Under the pieces are notes generated by a model. The model worked only from the letters and a program-made list of their open reading frames with translations. It was not told where the DNA came from and searched no databases. A stretch of 64,000 nucleotides of DNA, taken from NCBI GenBank assembly GCA_030765065.1, contig CM060978.1:112449692-112513691 (forward strand), read 5' to 3'. Position 1 is the first letter of the stretch, and each line of letters begins with the position of its first letter. Made by a program: the position numbers and the translations under genes. The stretch comes from Deroplatys truncata (taxonomy: Eukaryota > Arthropoda > Insecta > Mantodea > Mantidae). Positions 53,505 to 64,000 of this stretch are shown piece after piece.

Positions 53505-54705
53505 AAATGGATAATGGAACAAAGTCATTGGCCAAAGTATTGCTGCAATAGAACCATCCTCCCTGAATGTTTTTTCCAGGTGTTCCTCAGTCTATAATTT
53601 GCAAATGCTGGGAAAGTACCTTAAACATAGGCCTGGAATATTTTGTATCACTTCATTTCATGTATCATCAGTGTCCAATAATAAACTGCCACTTAAAGAA
53701 GATGAAGAGGTGACATACTCAGCCATCTTAATGCATCACTATCATTTCTGGAAGAGTCTCCTGCAGATAAGAAGAAATCTGCAAAGTACAGAAAAACACT
53801 GGAAAACATTAAACATACTTACGAAGATTCATTTTTCAGTAGTGATACTACAGATAACCAGGTGGAGTCAGTGTAGTAAGACAGAATCAGAGGCAATTAG
53901 CCAGATAAATGTCAAGATCATAAATGCCAATCACGTTGAAAAAATTCTTACTGTTTGACAGCAAACTGGTCAACTAAACAATCAAGAATGCATTTGAGGT
54001 TACTAATTATTTTGCAAGAAAAGTAAATGCTTTGCATTCATAAATAATAAAGCAATTTATTCATGAAAGTCCTTCAACATCAGAAATAACTTGGGAGATT
54101 ATGGCAAATCCTGCTAGAAAAAAAATATAAGCTTTTGAGAATTTGTCCTGCAAAAATACATGTGTTCAGCTCAAATTCATGTAAGGCAGATGAAGTTAAA
54201 GAAAAAGGTATTTTATCCTCTCCCAATCCAAAGCCAGTAAAGGCCTTTCAGAACACACAGTTAATATTTCCAGAGAGCTTTATTTCAGAGATAAGGTGAA
54301 CTGGCAATTGCCAGGGAAGAAAGACTGTGCATCAGTCAAAAGAAGAGATGGAACCAAAGCTCTGGAACAAAAACAATTGGTTCCTGCAAATCTGACAGAA
54401 ATTTATGAACTCTTCAAGACAAAATTTTTCAATCAAAAGATATGTTTCTCAAAATTTATGAGTTAAGTCCAAAAATTGTATAAATGCAGGGGAAAGTGGA
54501 ACACATAGTGTACGTACTATATCCAAAATGTGAAGCTTATGATAGCAGGAGCAAATCTTGAGAAGATTTCTTTAGGTGATGATGTGCCACTGAAAAATTA
54601 TCAACGTTGCCTTTCTAAGATTATATGCAATTTTCCAGAAGTAAAATCTTGACTAGATGAATGCAATTTAAGTCACAGTATGTGATTTTGCAGTTAGTTA
54701 CCTTG
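53505..54705 (+). pseudogene. Family 1 gene, copy 2, decayed
   Basis: Successive frames: SPADKKKSAKYRKTLENI, KADEVKEKGILSSPNPKPVK, LPGKKDCASVKRRDGTKAL, LTEIYELFKTKFFNQKI, GESGTHSV, QNVKLMIAGANLEKI and LKNYQRCLSKIICNFPEV. These are the same blocks as 11565-12500 and beyond. The QNxKLM to ICNxP stretch is continuous here, whereas copy 1 is split at this point by 4.6 kb. The copy ends around 54700 before the SEN/HW blocks. Confidence 0.7.
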
Positions 54706-55744
54706 AGTGTTCAGAAAAGAAATGATTGAAGATATTACTTTCAAAGCAGTGGCTATCTGTGGATTATTAACAGTTAATTATATATTAGTAGTTGCACTTT
54801 TGAAACCATCATCAACTGTTGGTTGTTTGGTAGCTAATGTTGCGCAGTTGGCAAGAAGCCTTTCGCTCTCTTGTACTCCAGGATTTGATGACAGGTTGGT
54901 ATGTTGATCAAAAGCTGGGCAGTAGAGTAGGCAGTTTCTCTCCGTTTCTTTTGTTTCAAACATATTGTAACCATTTAAGAATGAGCACCATGTTTGGAGG
55001 TTACATTACCCTGAGGAGAGAGAAGTATGGACAGGAAAGAAAATGAAATGATGTCCAAGGCCTCGAACACTCTAATGCCAGTGGAGTTGAAGAAAACAAG
55101 AGTTGAGTAAAAGAAGACTGGATAGGAAACATTAAAGAGGGGATCTGATATATGGAAAGGAAGGAGTATCAGTCCAGGTTTGTCACTCACCAAGCTGACC
55201 AGTGCTTATTGGTGAGCAGTCCCTCCCTTTAGTTCATGACAGATTTTGTCCAGATCGGTTCCTTTAAGCCTTCAAATTTCAAAAGCAATTGACAGATCTC
55301 CTTTCTGTTAATAACAAGATTATTGTATGATTATTAACAGCTGCAGCATGGAAAGGTGAGGGATTGGACACTAGGCTTTTGTCCAGGTTGGTTCCTTTGA
55401 GTCTTCAATTATCAGAAGGAATTAAAGGGTCTCCTTCCTGTTAATAACAAAAGTCTTTGCGCAGCCCCATCAAATGTACGGGTACTTTGTCAACAATTTT
55501 TCAAGCAAGTTGAAAGTTCTGAAGCGACATGACTTTATTCCATAACAGCAATCAAAGTTTTTTTTCCCCCAAGAAAAAAGAAATGATTAGTTGCAGAGAG
55601 GCTGTAATAAGTTAGGATTTTTCGCAAAATTATGCTTTTGTTGTGCAGGATGAGGCTCAAGCTTTTCATTGAAACAAATCAATGGCAACAATACATAATT
55701 TGTTGTTTATTATAAGCAAAATAATGTACTCAAACTTAAAAGTT
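54706..55744. other. No gene; contains a ~130-bp tandem duplication
   Basis: The block TTTTGTCCAG.T.GGTTCCTTT...CTGTTAATAACAA occurs at 55247-55330 and again at 55377-55455. ORFs at 54707-55193 show no motif. Confidence 0.5.
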
Positions 55745-56659
55745 TGCGACGGTATTAGTTACCATGTTTGTTTACCTCAGTGTTGGTAGAAGCCATTCTT
55801 GTGACGTCATACGTTGGTTGGTTCATTTGTTCTGTTTGTAGCTCCCTCTGGCGTAGCAATTTGTATCAGTTTTAAATGTCCACCGGCTAGCTATCATCTG
55901 ATCTTGGTAGGCATGTATTTCTTACAGGTTGTGAAGCGGAAAGGAATCTTTTATCCAAAAATTACTAGTGAAGAAATGTGTTTTATAATGTTTTATTGTC
56001 GAACACGTGCACTAACACATTTACATATTGATGTAAATACTCGCCACACTGAAACTGTTTGTAATAACTTCACTTTTAAATCACGTACTTCGACTTTGTG
56101 TGTATTTAACTGTATAATATTTTAGATTCTCGTAATTCTGCTGCGTGTAACTTATGACGAAATGAAGGACTGATTGGCGACATGTAGTGTACTGAAAATT
56201 CCGTTGAACTAGGGGGTCGACGTGTAGTGTACTAAGAATCTTGTTGAACTGCGGGGCGACCGACTTCGAGCCTGGCTATTTATGCGCTTACCTCAAGATA
56301 CGCCTAAAGATTATAAATGAGTTACCATTGGCTAATAAAACGCGCCAACATTAGCGTCTATTTTAACATCCAATGAAAACCACTAATACATATTTCTTTT
56401 AGAGAACATTCTGGAAGCTTTTTTTACCGAAAAGGCGCGAAACATTACGTAACTTCCTGGTTCCCGGTAACGATAAACAACTCACTCCACCGCTGCATTC
56501 TTGTGTTATTGCAAACAGTTTCAGTAAAGCCATATATTATTATTTACCAATAATAATTACAATTATTAAACCTCTGAAATCAATGTTACATAAAAATACA
56601 TATTCATATTAAAATAATTATCTACATTTGAGTAATTTGTGATACAAATTACCGTATCA
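55745..56659 (-). mobile_element. 3' LTR of the older Ty3/gypsy-type element (element A)
   Basis: Minus strand: TGATACGGTAATTTGTATC...ACCGTCGCA, 915 bp. It is homologous to the LTRs at 60001 and 63240 but clearly diverged by substitutions and indels. The TATA box is degraded to GCATAAATAG (56276-56285). To its right lies the purine tract AGTGGGGCATA (complement of 56660-56670), then the element's 3' UTR. Its partner 5' LTR must lie beyond 64000. Confidence 0.82.
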
Positions 56660-57340
56660 TATGCCCCACTATAAACATAATTATAAATATTTATAACTTG
56701 TTTAGAATTTTATAATTTGTGTTTTTAGTCTCCTAAATCTTGGAACACACGCTATCACTTTCACTTTACACTTCACACGTATTTAACACACGACATATGT
56801 TTTATCTCGCCACTACTTACTGGCTCTGGTTTAATTAATTTAGATATTAATCTGACATTACAAACTTTTTTATAGCAAATACTTTACCCTAAATTATTTA
56901 ATCACTGCTACCAAATTGTTTACTTTAAGCTGTTGACAAAAATTTATACATTTAAGATTTTTTTTTTTTTTTTTTTTTTTTAATAATTATACATATTTAC
57001 CAAAATATTTACCCTCTACATATATTTACATCTCTTATATCTAGGCAATGTTTCACCTTTTCTGTTTGCTACATAAGTATTTATTTTGAATTATTTTTAC
57101 CATTTTTGTTATTTTGAATTTTATTTTAACAATACTCTTGTAATAGTATTTATGTACTTTACTTTAATATAACATCATGCTTTATTTCACAAGTCCAGTT
57201 ACTAATAACATGTTATTTTCCTCTCAAACAGTTAGTCATGACCACAATTTATTTCTACATTTACATGACGTACATTTTTATTTAACCCTCTTACGTTCCA
57301 ATACATTGCTCTTCATTTCGCCTTTAACTATCCAGCATTT
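56660..57340 (-). other. 3' untranslated region of element A
   Basis: Non-coding, with a T-run (56959-56981). Matches 60994-61935 of element B block by block (TTTATCTCGCCACTACTTAC, TACATCTCTTATATCTAGGC, TTACGTTCCAATACATT), but without the tandem duplications seen in B. Confidence 0.7.
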
Positions 57341-57341
57341 A

Positions 57342-59995
57342 CTATTTATCATCTTTGTCTTTTATTTCACCCTGATCTTCATGGTTGTATGGTTTAAGCA
57401 TCTCAATATGAAACTTTCCTATGCTTTTTCGAGTTGTTGGATTACATAACTCATATGTGTTAGTTCCATACACTTCAACAACTTCATATGGTCCATGGTA
57501 TTTGAGAAACATTCGCCAATAAAGTTTATTTTCTTTGTCCGACAATTTCTTGGTTTTAACCAAAACTAAATCTCCTATTTTGATCCTCCATTCCTTTCTC
57601 TTCTTTTCTTCATGTTTCATTTTTCTTTTTATGGCTTATTTCTTCATCCTCTCAAATGCTTTTCGGAACATCTCTTCTTCTGTTGGTGGTATCGAATGCG
57701 CATCTGGAATGGCTTCTGGAATTTTTTTACACATTGTATTAATCTTCTTTCCCAACTTAAGTTCACATGGTTTGTATCCTGTCACATTGTTTATGGTTTC
57801 ATTTAGTAGGTTCTGAACGAAGTTCACGTATCCATACCATTGGGTGTGTTTTCGATGACATAACACCCTTAAATAATTTGAAATTTCCTTAATTTCCCTC
57901 TCCACTGGGTTGGAGTTCGGTCTGTATCTTGACGAAAAATATTGTTTAATGCCATTTTCTTTCAGTCCATCCATAAATTTTTTTCCTGTGAAGTACGAAG
58001 CATTGTCGCTCAATACAGATTGAATAGGTCCTTCTTCTATCACATATGACTTAAGTAGTCTGTTCAAACATGCTAAACCTGTAGGTTTTCTCAAAGGGTA
58101 AATTCTTACATATTTGCTGAATATATCATAACAGACAAATATATATTTATTTCCAAATTGACTTGGAGGCATCGGACCATGAATATCAATACTAATTACA
58201 CATCTCGGCTTATCCCTTATAACCGAATTAGTTTCAAATGCATATGCTGCATTTATTTGCTTTGCCTTCTGACACAGGTTGCAGCACGATATAAATTTCC
58301 GAACTTTTTGACGCAATTTGGATATGTATAAATTCTCTAAAATCATAGAAGTTGTTCGGTCCGTCCCTGAGTGTGCTAACCCTTCATGAAAATTCTTAAT
58401 TAGTTCCTTTTCCATGCTTTTCGGAACCATTATCTTCCAACTAGGCATTTCTTTTCCATGCTTCTTGTATAATGTCCCATCTCGAATTGCTATAATTTCT
58501 TTCTTTGCCTCCTCAATCAATGGTGCTTTTTCTTTAAGTTCAAATAATTTTGCATCCTCATTTTGAATTTCCCCCATATTTTTCAATTTTTTAATCATTT
58601 CTTTGCTTAAAGGAATTTCAATTGTCAATATTTTGACTTCATTTCTAGGCCTTTCAATATTTTCGGGAATTTGTGGGTTGTAGTTCAATCTTGATAGTAA
58701 ATCACTGAAGGTATTGTTTTTGCCAGGAATGTGGATAATCTCAATATCGAATGCAGATATTGCATGAATGTATCTAGCAAGTTTTCCACTACATAATCTA
58801 CACCGTTGTATGAAAGTTAAGCTTATGTGGTCTGAATACACCTTCACCTTTTTCTGATAAATATAGGTTTTAAAACGAATTAATGAGAAATATAGTGCTC
58901 CAATTTCTAACTGAGTCACTGAAGAATTTCGCTCAATATTTGTAAGTCCTCTAGAAGCTGTACTAATGACGTGAAAGTCATTGTTGATGTCTCGCTGTCC
59001 TAAAATTCCGGCGTATCCTTGCATTGATGCGTCGACATAAATCTCATATTCCAAATCTTCTCTGGGCCTCTCAAGTAATATGGACTTAGCAAAGAGTTCC
59101 TTTACTCTCTCAAAGCATTTTTGATGATCCTCTGTCCATCTCCACTTATTGTTCTTTCGGAGTAGCTGCCGCAGTGGTTCTATTTCAGTCGAATATCTTG
59201 GTACGAACTTACTCTGAAAGTTCAATACCCCTAAGAGACGTCTAATTTGTTTTACGTTCCTGGGTGGCGGAATTTTCATTATTGCTTCTATTCTTTTCTG
59301 ATCAGGTCTTATACCTCGTTCATCCACTACATAACCCAGAAAATTTATTTCCTTGACACAAAATTTTGATTTTAGTATGTTCACAGTCATACCATGTTGT
59401 TGTAGTTTATTTAACACATAATGGACATTATTCATGTGTTCTTCAAATGTTTGACTAATGATTAAGAAGTCGTCAATATACTTTATTAAAAATTCATCTG
59501 CAGAATTTCCAAAAATACTGTGAATGGCTCTCAAAAATCCACTTCCTGAGTTTTTTAAACCAAAAGGATTTACACAAAAACGATACTGGATCCCTGAGTA
59601 CTGAAATGAAGTGTAATCACGCACTTGCGGATCTAATTCCACTTGCCAATAGGATGCAGTGAGGTCAATGGATGTCAAAAATCTTCCTCTTGAAAGTTTT
59701 GTAATTAGTTGTTCAATTCCCTCACTGAAAATGATCTGGTTTCATATATTTGTTGACATATCTACCGTCTAAAGTTAATCTCAAACTACCATCTCGTTTA
59801 ATACTCCAGCAGATTGAATTTATGTATTGAGAATTACTTTGCTCAATAATCCCATTTTCTAACATGCTATTTATTAATTGTCTAGCTTTGTCTCGAAGAC
59901 TTATAGGTAAATTGTCATACTTGTGCCTATATGGTGGTACGTCTTCTACTTGAAATGTATGCTGATATACATTACATCTGCCGGGGATATTACTA
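57342..59995 (-). pseudogene. pol of element A (Ty3/gypsy type): RT, RNase H, integrase
   Basis: The main frame 59678-57636 (680 codons) reads, in order: RT with LTSIDLTASYWQVEL, FGLKNSGSGF and catalytic YIDDFLI; RNase H from YEIYVDASMQGYAGIL; the integrase zinc region (HEGLAHSGTDRT...CNLCQKAK); integrase core Asp in SIDIHGPMP, Asp in SVLSDNASYF and Glu in NPVEREIKEI. One stop codon (57636-57638) separates it, in frame, from the C-terminal GPY/F-like module (YHGPYEVVEV, 57620-57342). Upstream, RT motifs continue in another frame to 59995, with a break near 59720, and the gene is then cut at 60000 by LTR 60001. Protease and gag are not in this part. Confidence 0.9.
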
Positions 59996-60471
59996 AATAC
60001 TGAGATAGCAATTTTTTTACGTGTTTATTTATGTTTATAGCACCACGTTGTGGATAATGTTTCTCACGTAATGTCGTTTACCTCACGCGTGGAACCATCT
60101 TGTGTGACGTCATTCGTTGGTCATTTGTTAACTCCTTCTGGCGTAGCAATCTATATGAATTAGTTTTAAGGTTATGTATATTTTCTTCCGGCCAGCTATT
60201 TAGGTAGGCATTTAATTCTTGCAGGGTGTGAAGCGGAAAAGGAATCTTTTATCCAAAAATTACTAGTGAAGAAATGTTTTTTATACTGTTTTATTGTCGA
60301 ACACGTGCACTAACACTTTCACAGATTTGTCTAGATAATCGCCATACTGAAACTGTTTATAATAACTTCTCACTTTTAACTCACGTACTTCAATTTTTGT
60401 ATATAAGTGACTTTGTAATATTTTAGATCTTTAATGATTTTCACTGCGTGTAACTTGGTGAACTGAGCGGC

Positions 60472-60589
60472 CAACGTGTAATGTACGGAGAATTTTGTAT
60501 AACTGCAGGAGACGATGTGTAGTGCTTCGTGAATCTTGCCGAACTGGAGGACGATGTGTACTGTGTCGAGAATCTTGCCGAACTGGAGG
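60472..60589 (-). repeat. Three 39-bp tandem units downstream of LTR TATA box
   Basis: Units at 60472, 60512 and 60551 (plus strand ACGATGTGTA...GAACTGGAGG). The last two are nearly identical. They lie where the transcript's 5' end should start. The same array is repeated at 63711-63828. Confidence 0.8.
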
Positions 60590-60609
60590 ACGCTCGCTTT
60601 GAATCTACA

Positions 60610-60618
60610 CTATTTATA
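60610..60618 (-). promoter_or_regulatory. LTR TATA box
   Basis: CTATAAATA on the minus strand, positioned as in the related LTRs; the second copy is at 63849-63857. Confidence 0.7.
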
Positions 60619-60993
60619 GGCTTGCCTCAAGCTACACCTAAAGATTATAAATGAATTACCATTGGCTAATAAAACGCGCCAACATTAGCGTCTATTTTAC
60701 TATCCAATGAAAACCACTAATACATATTACTTTTATAGAATGTTCTGGAAGCTTTTTTTACTGAAAAGGCGCGAAACATGACGTAACTTCCTGGTTCCCG
60801 GTAACGATAAACAACTCACCCCCTTGCTAAAGTATTGTGTTATTGTTAACAGTTTCAGTAGAGCCGAAAATTATTATTTACCATTAATAATTACAATTAT
60901 TAAACCTCTGAAATCAATGTTACATAAAAATACATATTCATATAAAAATAATTATTTACATGAAAGTAATTTGTGATACAAATTACCGTCTCA

Positions 60994-61006
60994 TATGCCC
61001 CACTAG
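60994..61006 (-). other. Polypurine tract of element B
   Basis: CTAGTGGGGCATA (minus strand) directly precedes the LTR's TGAGAC, the position for priming plus-strand synthesis. Conserved in element A at 56660-56670. Confidence 0.75.
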
Positions 61007-61940
61007 AAATATAATTATAAATATTTATAACCTGTTTAGAAATTTTATAATTTTGTTTTTAGTCTCCTAAATCTTGTAACACACGCTATTCACTTTCACT
61101 TAACACTTCACACGCGTTTAACACACGACATATGTTTTATCTTGCCACTACTTACTGGCTTTGGTTAAATTTGTTTTGATATTAATCTGTCGTTACAATA
61201 AAATTTTTTTTTTTTTTTTTATAGCAAATACTTTACCCTAAATTATTTAACTAGTGTTACAAAAAAAAATGGTTTACTTTCTTATATTGTTACCAAAAAT
61301 CTATCATTCAAGAATTTTTGTAATTTTAAACATTTACCAAAAATATTTACCCTGTACACAAATATTTACATCTCTTAAATCTAGACAATGTTTCACATGT
61401 TCTATTTACTACATAAGTATTTGTTTCAATTACTTTTAATTATATTTACCAATTTTTTTGTTATTTTGTACTTTGCAAATATATTTACATCTCTTAAATC
61501 TTGACAATGTTTCACCTTTTCTGTTTGCTACATAAATATTTGTTTTGAATTATTTTTACCATTTTTTTTTTTGTTATTTTGAATTTTATTTTAATAATAC
61601 TCTTTGAATTGTATTTAATTTAATATCATATTAAATTTCAATCTTTGCATTCTTAATTTTTAAATCTTGGAATTGTATTTACGTACTTTTAATTTAGTAT
61701 CATATTAAATTTCAATCTTTGCATTTTTAATTTTCAAATGTTGTTACAGTTACTAAAATGTATTTATTTATTTATTTTTTTTTTTAAAACATTTCTCTCT
61801 CTTTTTTTTTTTTTTTTTTTTATAACTTATTTCTCTTTTCAAATGACATATATATAAATAGTTAACCCTCTTACGTTCCAATACATTTCTCTGCAAGTCG
61901 TCTTTAACTATCCATCATTTACTTTACATCTCGTTACTAT
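61007..61940 (-). other. 3' untranslated region of element B with tandem duplications
   Basis: Non-coding, T-rich (61201-61223, 61802-61821). Contains a ~120-bp direct duplication (61364 and 61484, TTTACATCTCTTAAATCT) and a ~64-bp one (61605 and 61669, GAATTGTATTTA), both single in element A. Confidence 0.7.
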
Positions 61941-62972
61941 TTACCCTCCTGGATCAAATTGTGTGTGGCTAAACATTACTCGTAGCCGTAACCTAACCTT
62001 CAAATTTTTGTTAATGAATAACCTCTTGTATTCATTTGAAATTTCATCACATGATAACATTTGAAAACAATCTACAGTTTCTTGAACAATACATCTTTTA
62101 ACAACTTTCATTTTCACTTCTTCTACTATCTCTTTAATTTGAGAATACTCTGACAAATCTGTACTAAACTGTACTGGACTGGAGTTTTCAATTTGCACAT
62201 CTTGGTACAATTTCTTTCTTTGCATTACTGACTCATTTTGTATTTCTGATATTTCCCCACTGAAATTAACTTGTGCCTCATTTACATCTACATTCCTAAC
62301 CTCTTTTATCTCTCTTAACTCACTTGAAATACTACTCATTTGACTTCCTAACTCTGCACATTTTACATTAACATGCTCTATTTTATTGTTAACCTCACTT
62401 TTTTGGTTAGATATTTCCCTCCTCATGTCTAACATTTTCTTTGAAACTTCACCTATTTCATTTGCTATCATCTCTTGATTTTCATTTTTCATTCTAATCA
62501 TACTACTATCTAGCTCCATGAATTTCTTTTCAATTTCTTCCCTGTTTTGTTCTAAGCTTTTACCAATATCTTCCCTCAATTCTCTCTTATTCTGATCTAG
62601 TTTTTGTTCTAAACTCCTATCAATATCTTCCCTTAATTCCCTATGACTCTTTTGCATATCTTCCCTTAATTTCTCATTATTCTGATCTAGTTTTTCTAAT
62701 TTCTCATTATTCTTTTGCATATCTGCTCTCAATTCCCTACTCATGTCTCTCAGCATTTCCATCATCACAATAGTATCAAGATTAACATTTCCTGCTATTC
62801 TATTCTCACTTTCTGCACTAACATTTTCATCTTCAAACCCCAAAAAATCTGGGCTATTCCCTGTACTTTGTATTGGATCACAGCTAACTATTACACTATC
62901 TCCCTCCATAATTATTTCCTCCGTATTATTGGTAGCCATTGTTTTTATTATCCTACCACTTCTCAGTCTCAT
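61941..62972 (-). CDS. Coiled-coil gag-like ORF of element B (343 aa, intact)
   Basis: The only ORF of the young element. Start at 62972 (MRLRSGRIIKTMATNN); a second ATG is 10 codons in. Residues about 75-225 form long heptad coiled coils built of repeated LREDMQK, REDIDRSLEQ and KLDQNKRELRED phrases. The C-terminal third is charged, and the end FSHTQFDPGG resembles the last residues of an LTR-element polyprotein. No CCHC knuckle, protease or polymerase. I infer that pol was removed by an internal deletion joining the gag N-terminus to the end of the coding region, so propagation would depend on another copy. It might instead be a novel ORF1-type protein. Confidence 0.75.
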   Translation of the reverse strand: MRLRSGRIIKTMATNNTEEIIMEGDSVIVSCDPIQSTGNSPDFLGFEDENVSAESENRIAGNVNLDTIVMMEMLRDMSRELRADMQKNNEKLEKLDQNNEKLREDMQKSHRELREDIDRSLEQKLDQNKRELREDIGKSLEQNREEIEKKFMELDSSMIRMKNENQEMIANEIGEVSKKMLDMRREISNQKSEVNNKIEHVNVKCAELGSQMSSISSELREIKEVRNVDVNEAQVNFSGEISEIQNESVMQRKKLYQDVQIENSSPVQFSTDLSEYSQIKEIVEEVKMKVVKRCIVQETVDCFQMLSCDEISNEYKRLFINKNLKVRLRLRVMFSHTQFDPGG

Positions 62973-63218
62973 TTAATTATCTTTTTGATGCTGTCTGATG
63001 CTGCAGTTTTGATGTCCAGCGTTCTGCCCCATTCTCCTAGGTTTGTATGTCGCTTCTGCGTTGTATCGTGATGAATCTACGTCGTTTCGATGTTTTCTTG
63101 TAGCTGAATTACCCTTCTGTCTCGGAATCTGCGTCTATAGGTCGTTTCACTGCTGCTTTCGCCTCTCTGGTTATTCTTGTTCCTTTCCTAGTCGTCTAGC
63201 CTTCCTTTCCTAGTTGTC
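62973..63218 (-). other. 5' leader of element B
   Basis: About 245 non-coding bases between primer-binding site and ORF, GC-richer than the rest; would contain any packaging signal. Confidence 0.5.
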
Positions 63219-63236
63219 GCCCCACGTTGGGCGCCA
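63219..63236 (-). promoter_or_regulatory. tRNA-Lys-type primer-binding site of element B
   Basis: Minus strand TGGCGCCCAACGTGGGGC, three bases (AAT) inside the 5' LTR. The plus-strand complement GCCCCACGTTGGGCGCCA ends in CCA and matches, as I remember it, the 3' end of insect tRNA-Lys. Confidence 0.85.
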
Positions 63237-63239
63237 ATT

Positions 63240-64000
63240 TGAGATAGCAATTTTTTTACGTGTTTATTTATGTTTATAGCACCACGTTGTGGATAATGTT
63301 TCTCACGTAATGTCGTTTACCTCACGCGTGGAACCATCTTGTGTGACGTCATTCGTTGGTCATTTGTTAACTCCTTCTGGCGTAGCAATCTATATGAATT
63401 AGTTTTAAGGTTATGTATATTTTCTTCCGGCCAGCTATTTAGGTAGGCATTTAATTCTTGCAGGGTGTGAAGCGGAAAAGGAATCTTTTATCCAAAAATT
63501 ACTAGTGAAGAAATGTTTTTTATACTGTTTTATTGTCGAACACGTGCACTAACACTTTCACAGATTTGTCTAGATAATCGCCATACTGAAACTGTTTATA
63601 ATAACTTCTCACTTTTAACTCACGTACTTCAATTTTTGTATATAAGTGACTTTGTAATATTTTAGATCTTTAATGATTTTCACTGCGTGTAACTTGGTGA
63701 ACTGAGCGGCCAACGTGTAATGTACGGAGAATTTTGTATAACTGCAGGAGACGATGTGTAGTGCTTCGTGAATCTTGCCGAACTGGAGGACGATGTGTAC
63801 TGTGTCGAGAATCTTGCCGAACTGGAGGACGCTCGCTTTGAATCTACACTATTTATAGGCTTGCCTCAAGCTACACCTAAAGATTATAAATGAATTACCA
63901 TTGGCTAATAAAACGCGCCAACATTAGCGTCTATTTTACTATCCAATGAAAACCACTAATACATATTACTTTTATAGAATGTTCTGGAAGCTTTTTTTAC
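63240..64000 (-). mobile_element. 5' LTR of the young element B, cut by the window end
   Basis: The first 761 bases of an LTR identical to 60001-60761. If equal in length, it ends 232 bases beyond the window, giving an element of about 4.2 kb. Confidence 0.92.

Larger units (their letters stand above)
60001..60993 (-). mobile_element. 3' LTR of the young element B
   Basis: Minus strand TGAGACGGTAATTTG...GCTATCTCA, 993 bp, with perfect TGAGA/TCTCA ends. Identical to all 761 visible bases of the LTR starting at 63240. It abuts coding sequence of pol A directly on the left (ATAC at 59997-60000 should recur beyond the right LTR). TATA box at 60610-60618, CCAAT box (complement ATTGGCTAAT) near 60660, AATAAA (complement 60290-60295). 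Confidence 0.92.

Noticed and set aside
55814-56125. 103-codon plus-strand ORF
   Set aside because: Lies entirely within an LTR and is not preserved in the related LTRs.
1-64000. CRISPR arrays, bacterial operons, rRNA or mitochondrial insertions
   Set aside because: No regular direct repeats with spacers, no ribosome-binding-site-led gene clusters and no rRNA-like sequence were seen.

Overview
The window is eukaryotic, AT-rich, intron- and transposon-laden DNA, most likely from an insect or close arthropod. The reasons are the mariner/Tc1, hAT, CR1-type LINE, Penelope-like and Ty3/gypsy-type remains, tRNA-derived SINEs, and two multicopy protein families that I associate with insect and cnidarian genomes. 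There is no sign of bacterial gene organisation and no species can be named.

One host gene is supported, on the minus strand. Its coding exons are recognised by open frames bounded by splice signals. The last two (27150-27384 and 20169-20321) together encode a C-terminal SAM domain resembling that of Sfmbt/Scm-type Polycomb proteins. Two further exons (40645-40891 and 38325-38418) lie upstream on the same strand and probably belong to the same gene. The reading phases show that at least one exon is still missing between each of the upstream pairs. Nearly everything else from 20 to 41 kb is intron filled by mobile elements.

Layout. 0-8.7 kb: mariner end, inverted LINE fragments, a 5'-truncated LINE (2.56-5.47 kb), a decayed ~130-bp tandem repeat, a Penelope-like RT fragment and a solo LTR. 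10.2-18.2 kb: a nested decayed array. A plus-strand multicopy gene (here 'family 1') is split in two by a minus-strand multicopy gene ('family 2'), which is itself split by a hAT transposon with a perfect 8-bp target duplication. 20-41 kb: host exons, four kinds of SINE/LINE/Tc1-mariner insertion, a solo LTR, foldback elements and copies of an ~880-bp interspersed repeat R. 42-45 kb: a Tc1-mariner element with long TIRs and a hAT fragment. 45.3-49.5 kb: a nearly complete CR1-like LINE with an esterase-type ORF1. 50-51.6 kb: a solo LTR inside repeat R. 52.5-54.7 kb: a LINE RNase H/tail fragment and a second family 1 copy. 55.7-64 kb: an older Ty3/gypsy-type element with a largely readable pol, interrupted by a very young related element that encodes only a coiled-coil gag-like ORF and has LTRs identical over all visible bases.

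The LTRs at 7.7, 31.5, 50.4, 55.7, 60.0 and 63.2 kb appear to be one superfamily. They share 5' ends, CCAAT and TATA motifs, a tandem array just downstream of the TATA box and, unusually, primer-binding-site-like motifs repeated inside the 3' end of some LTRs.
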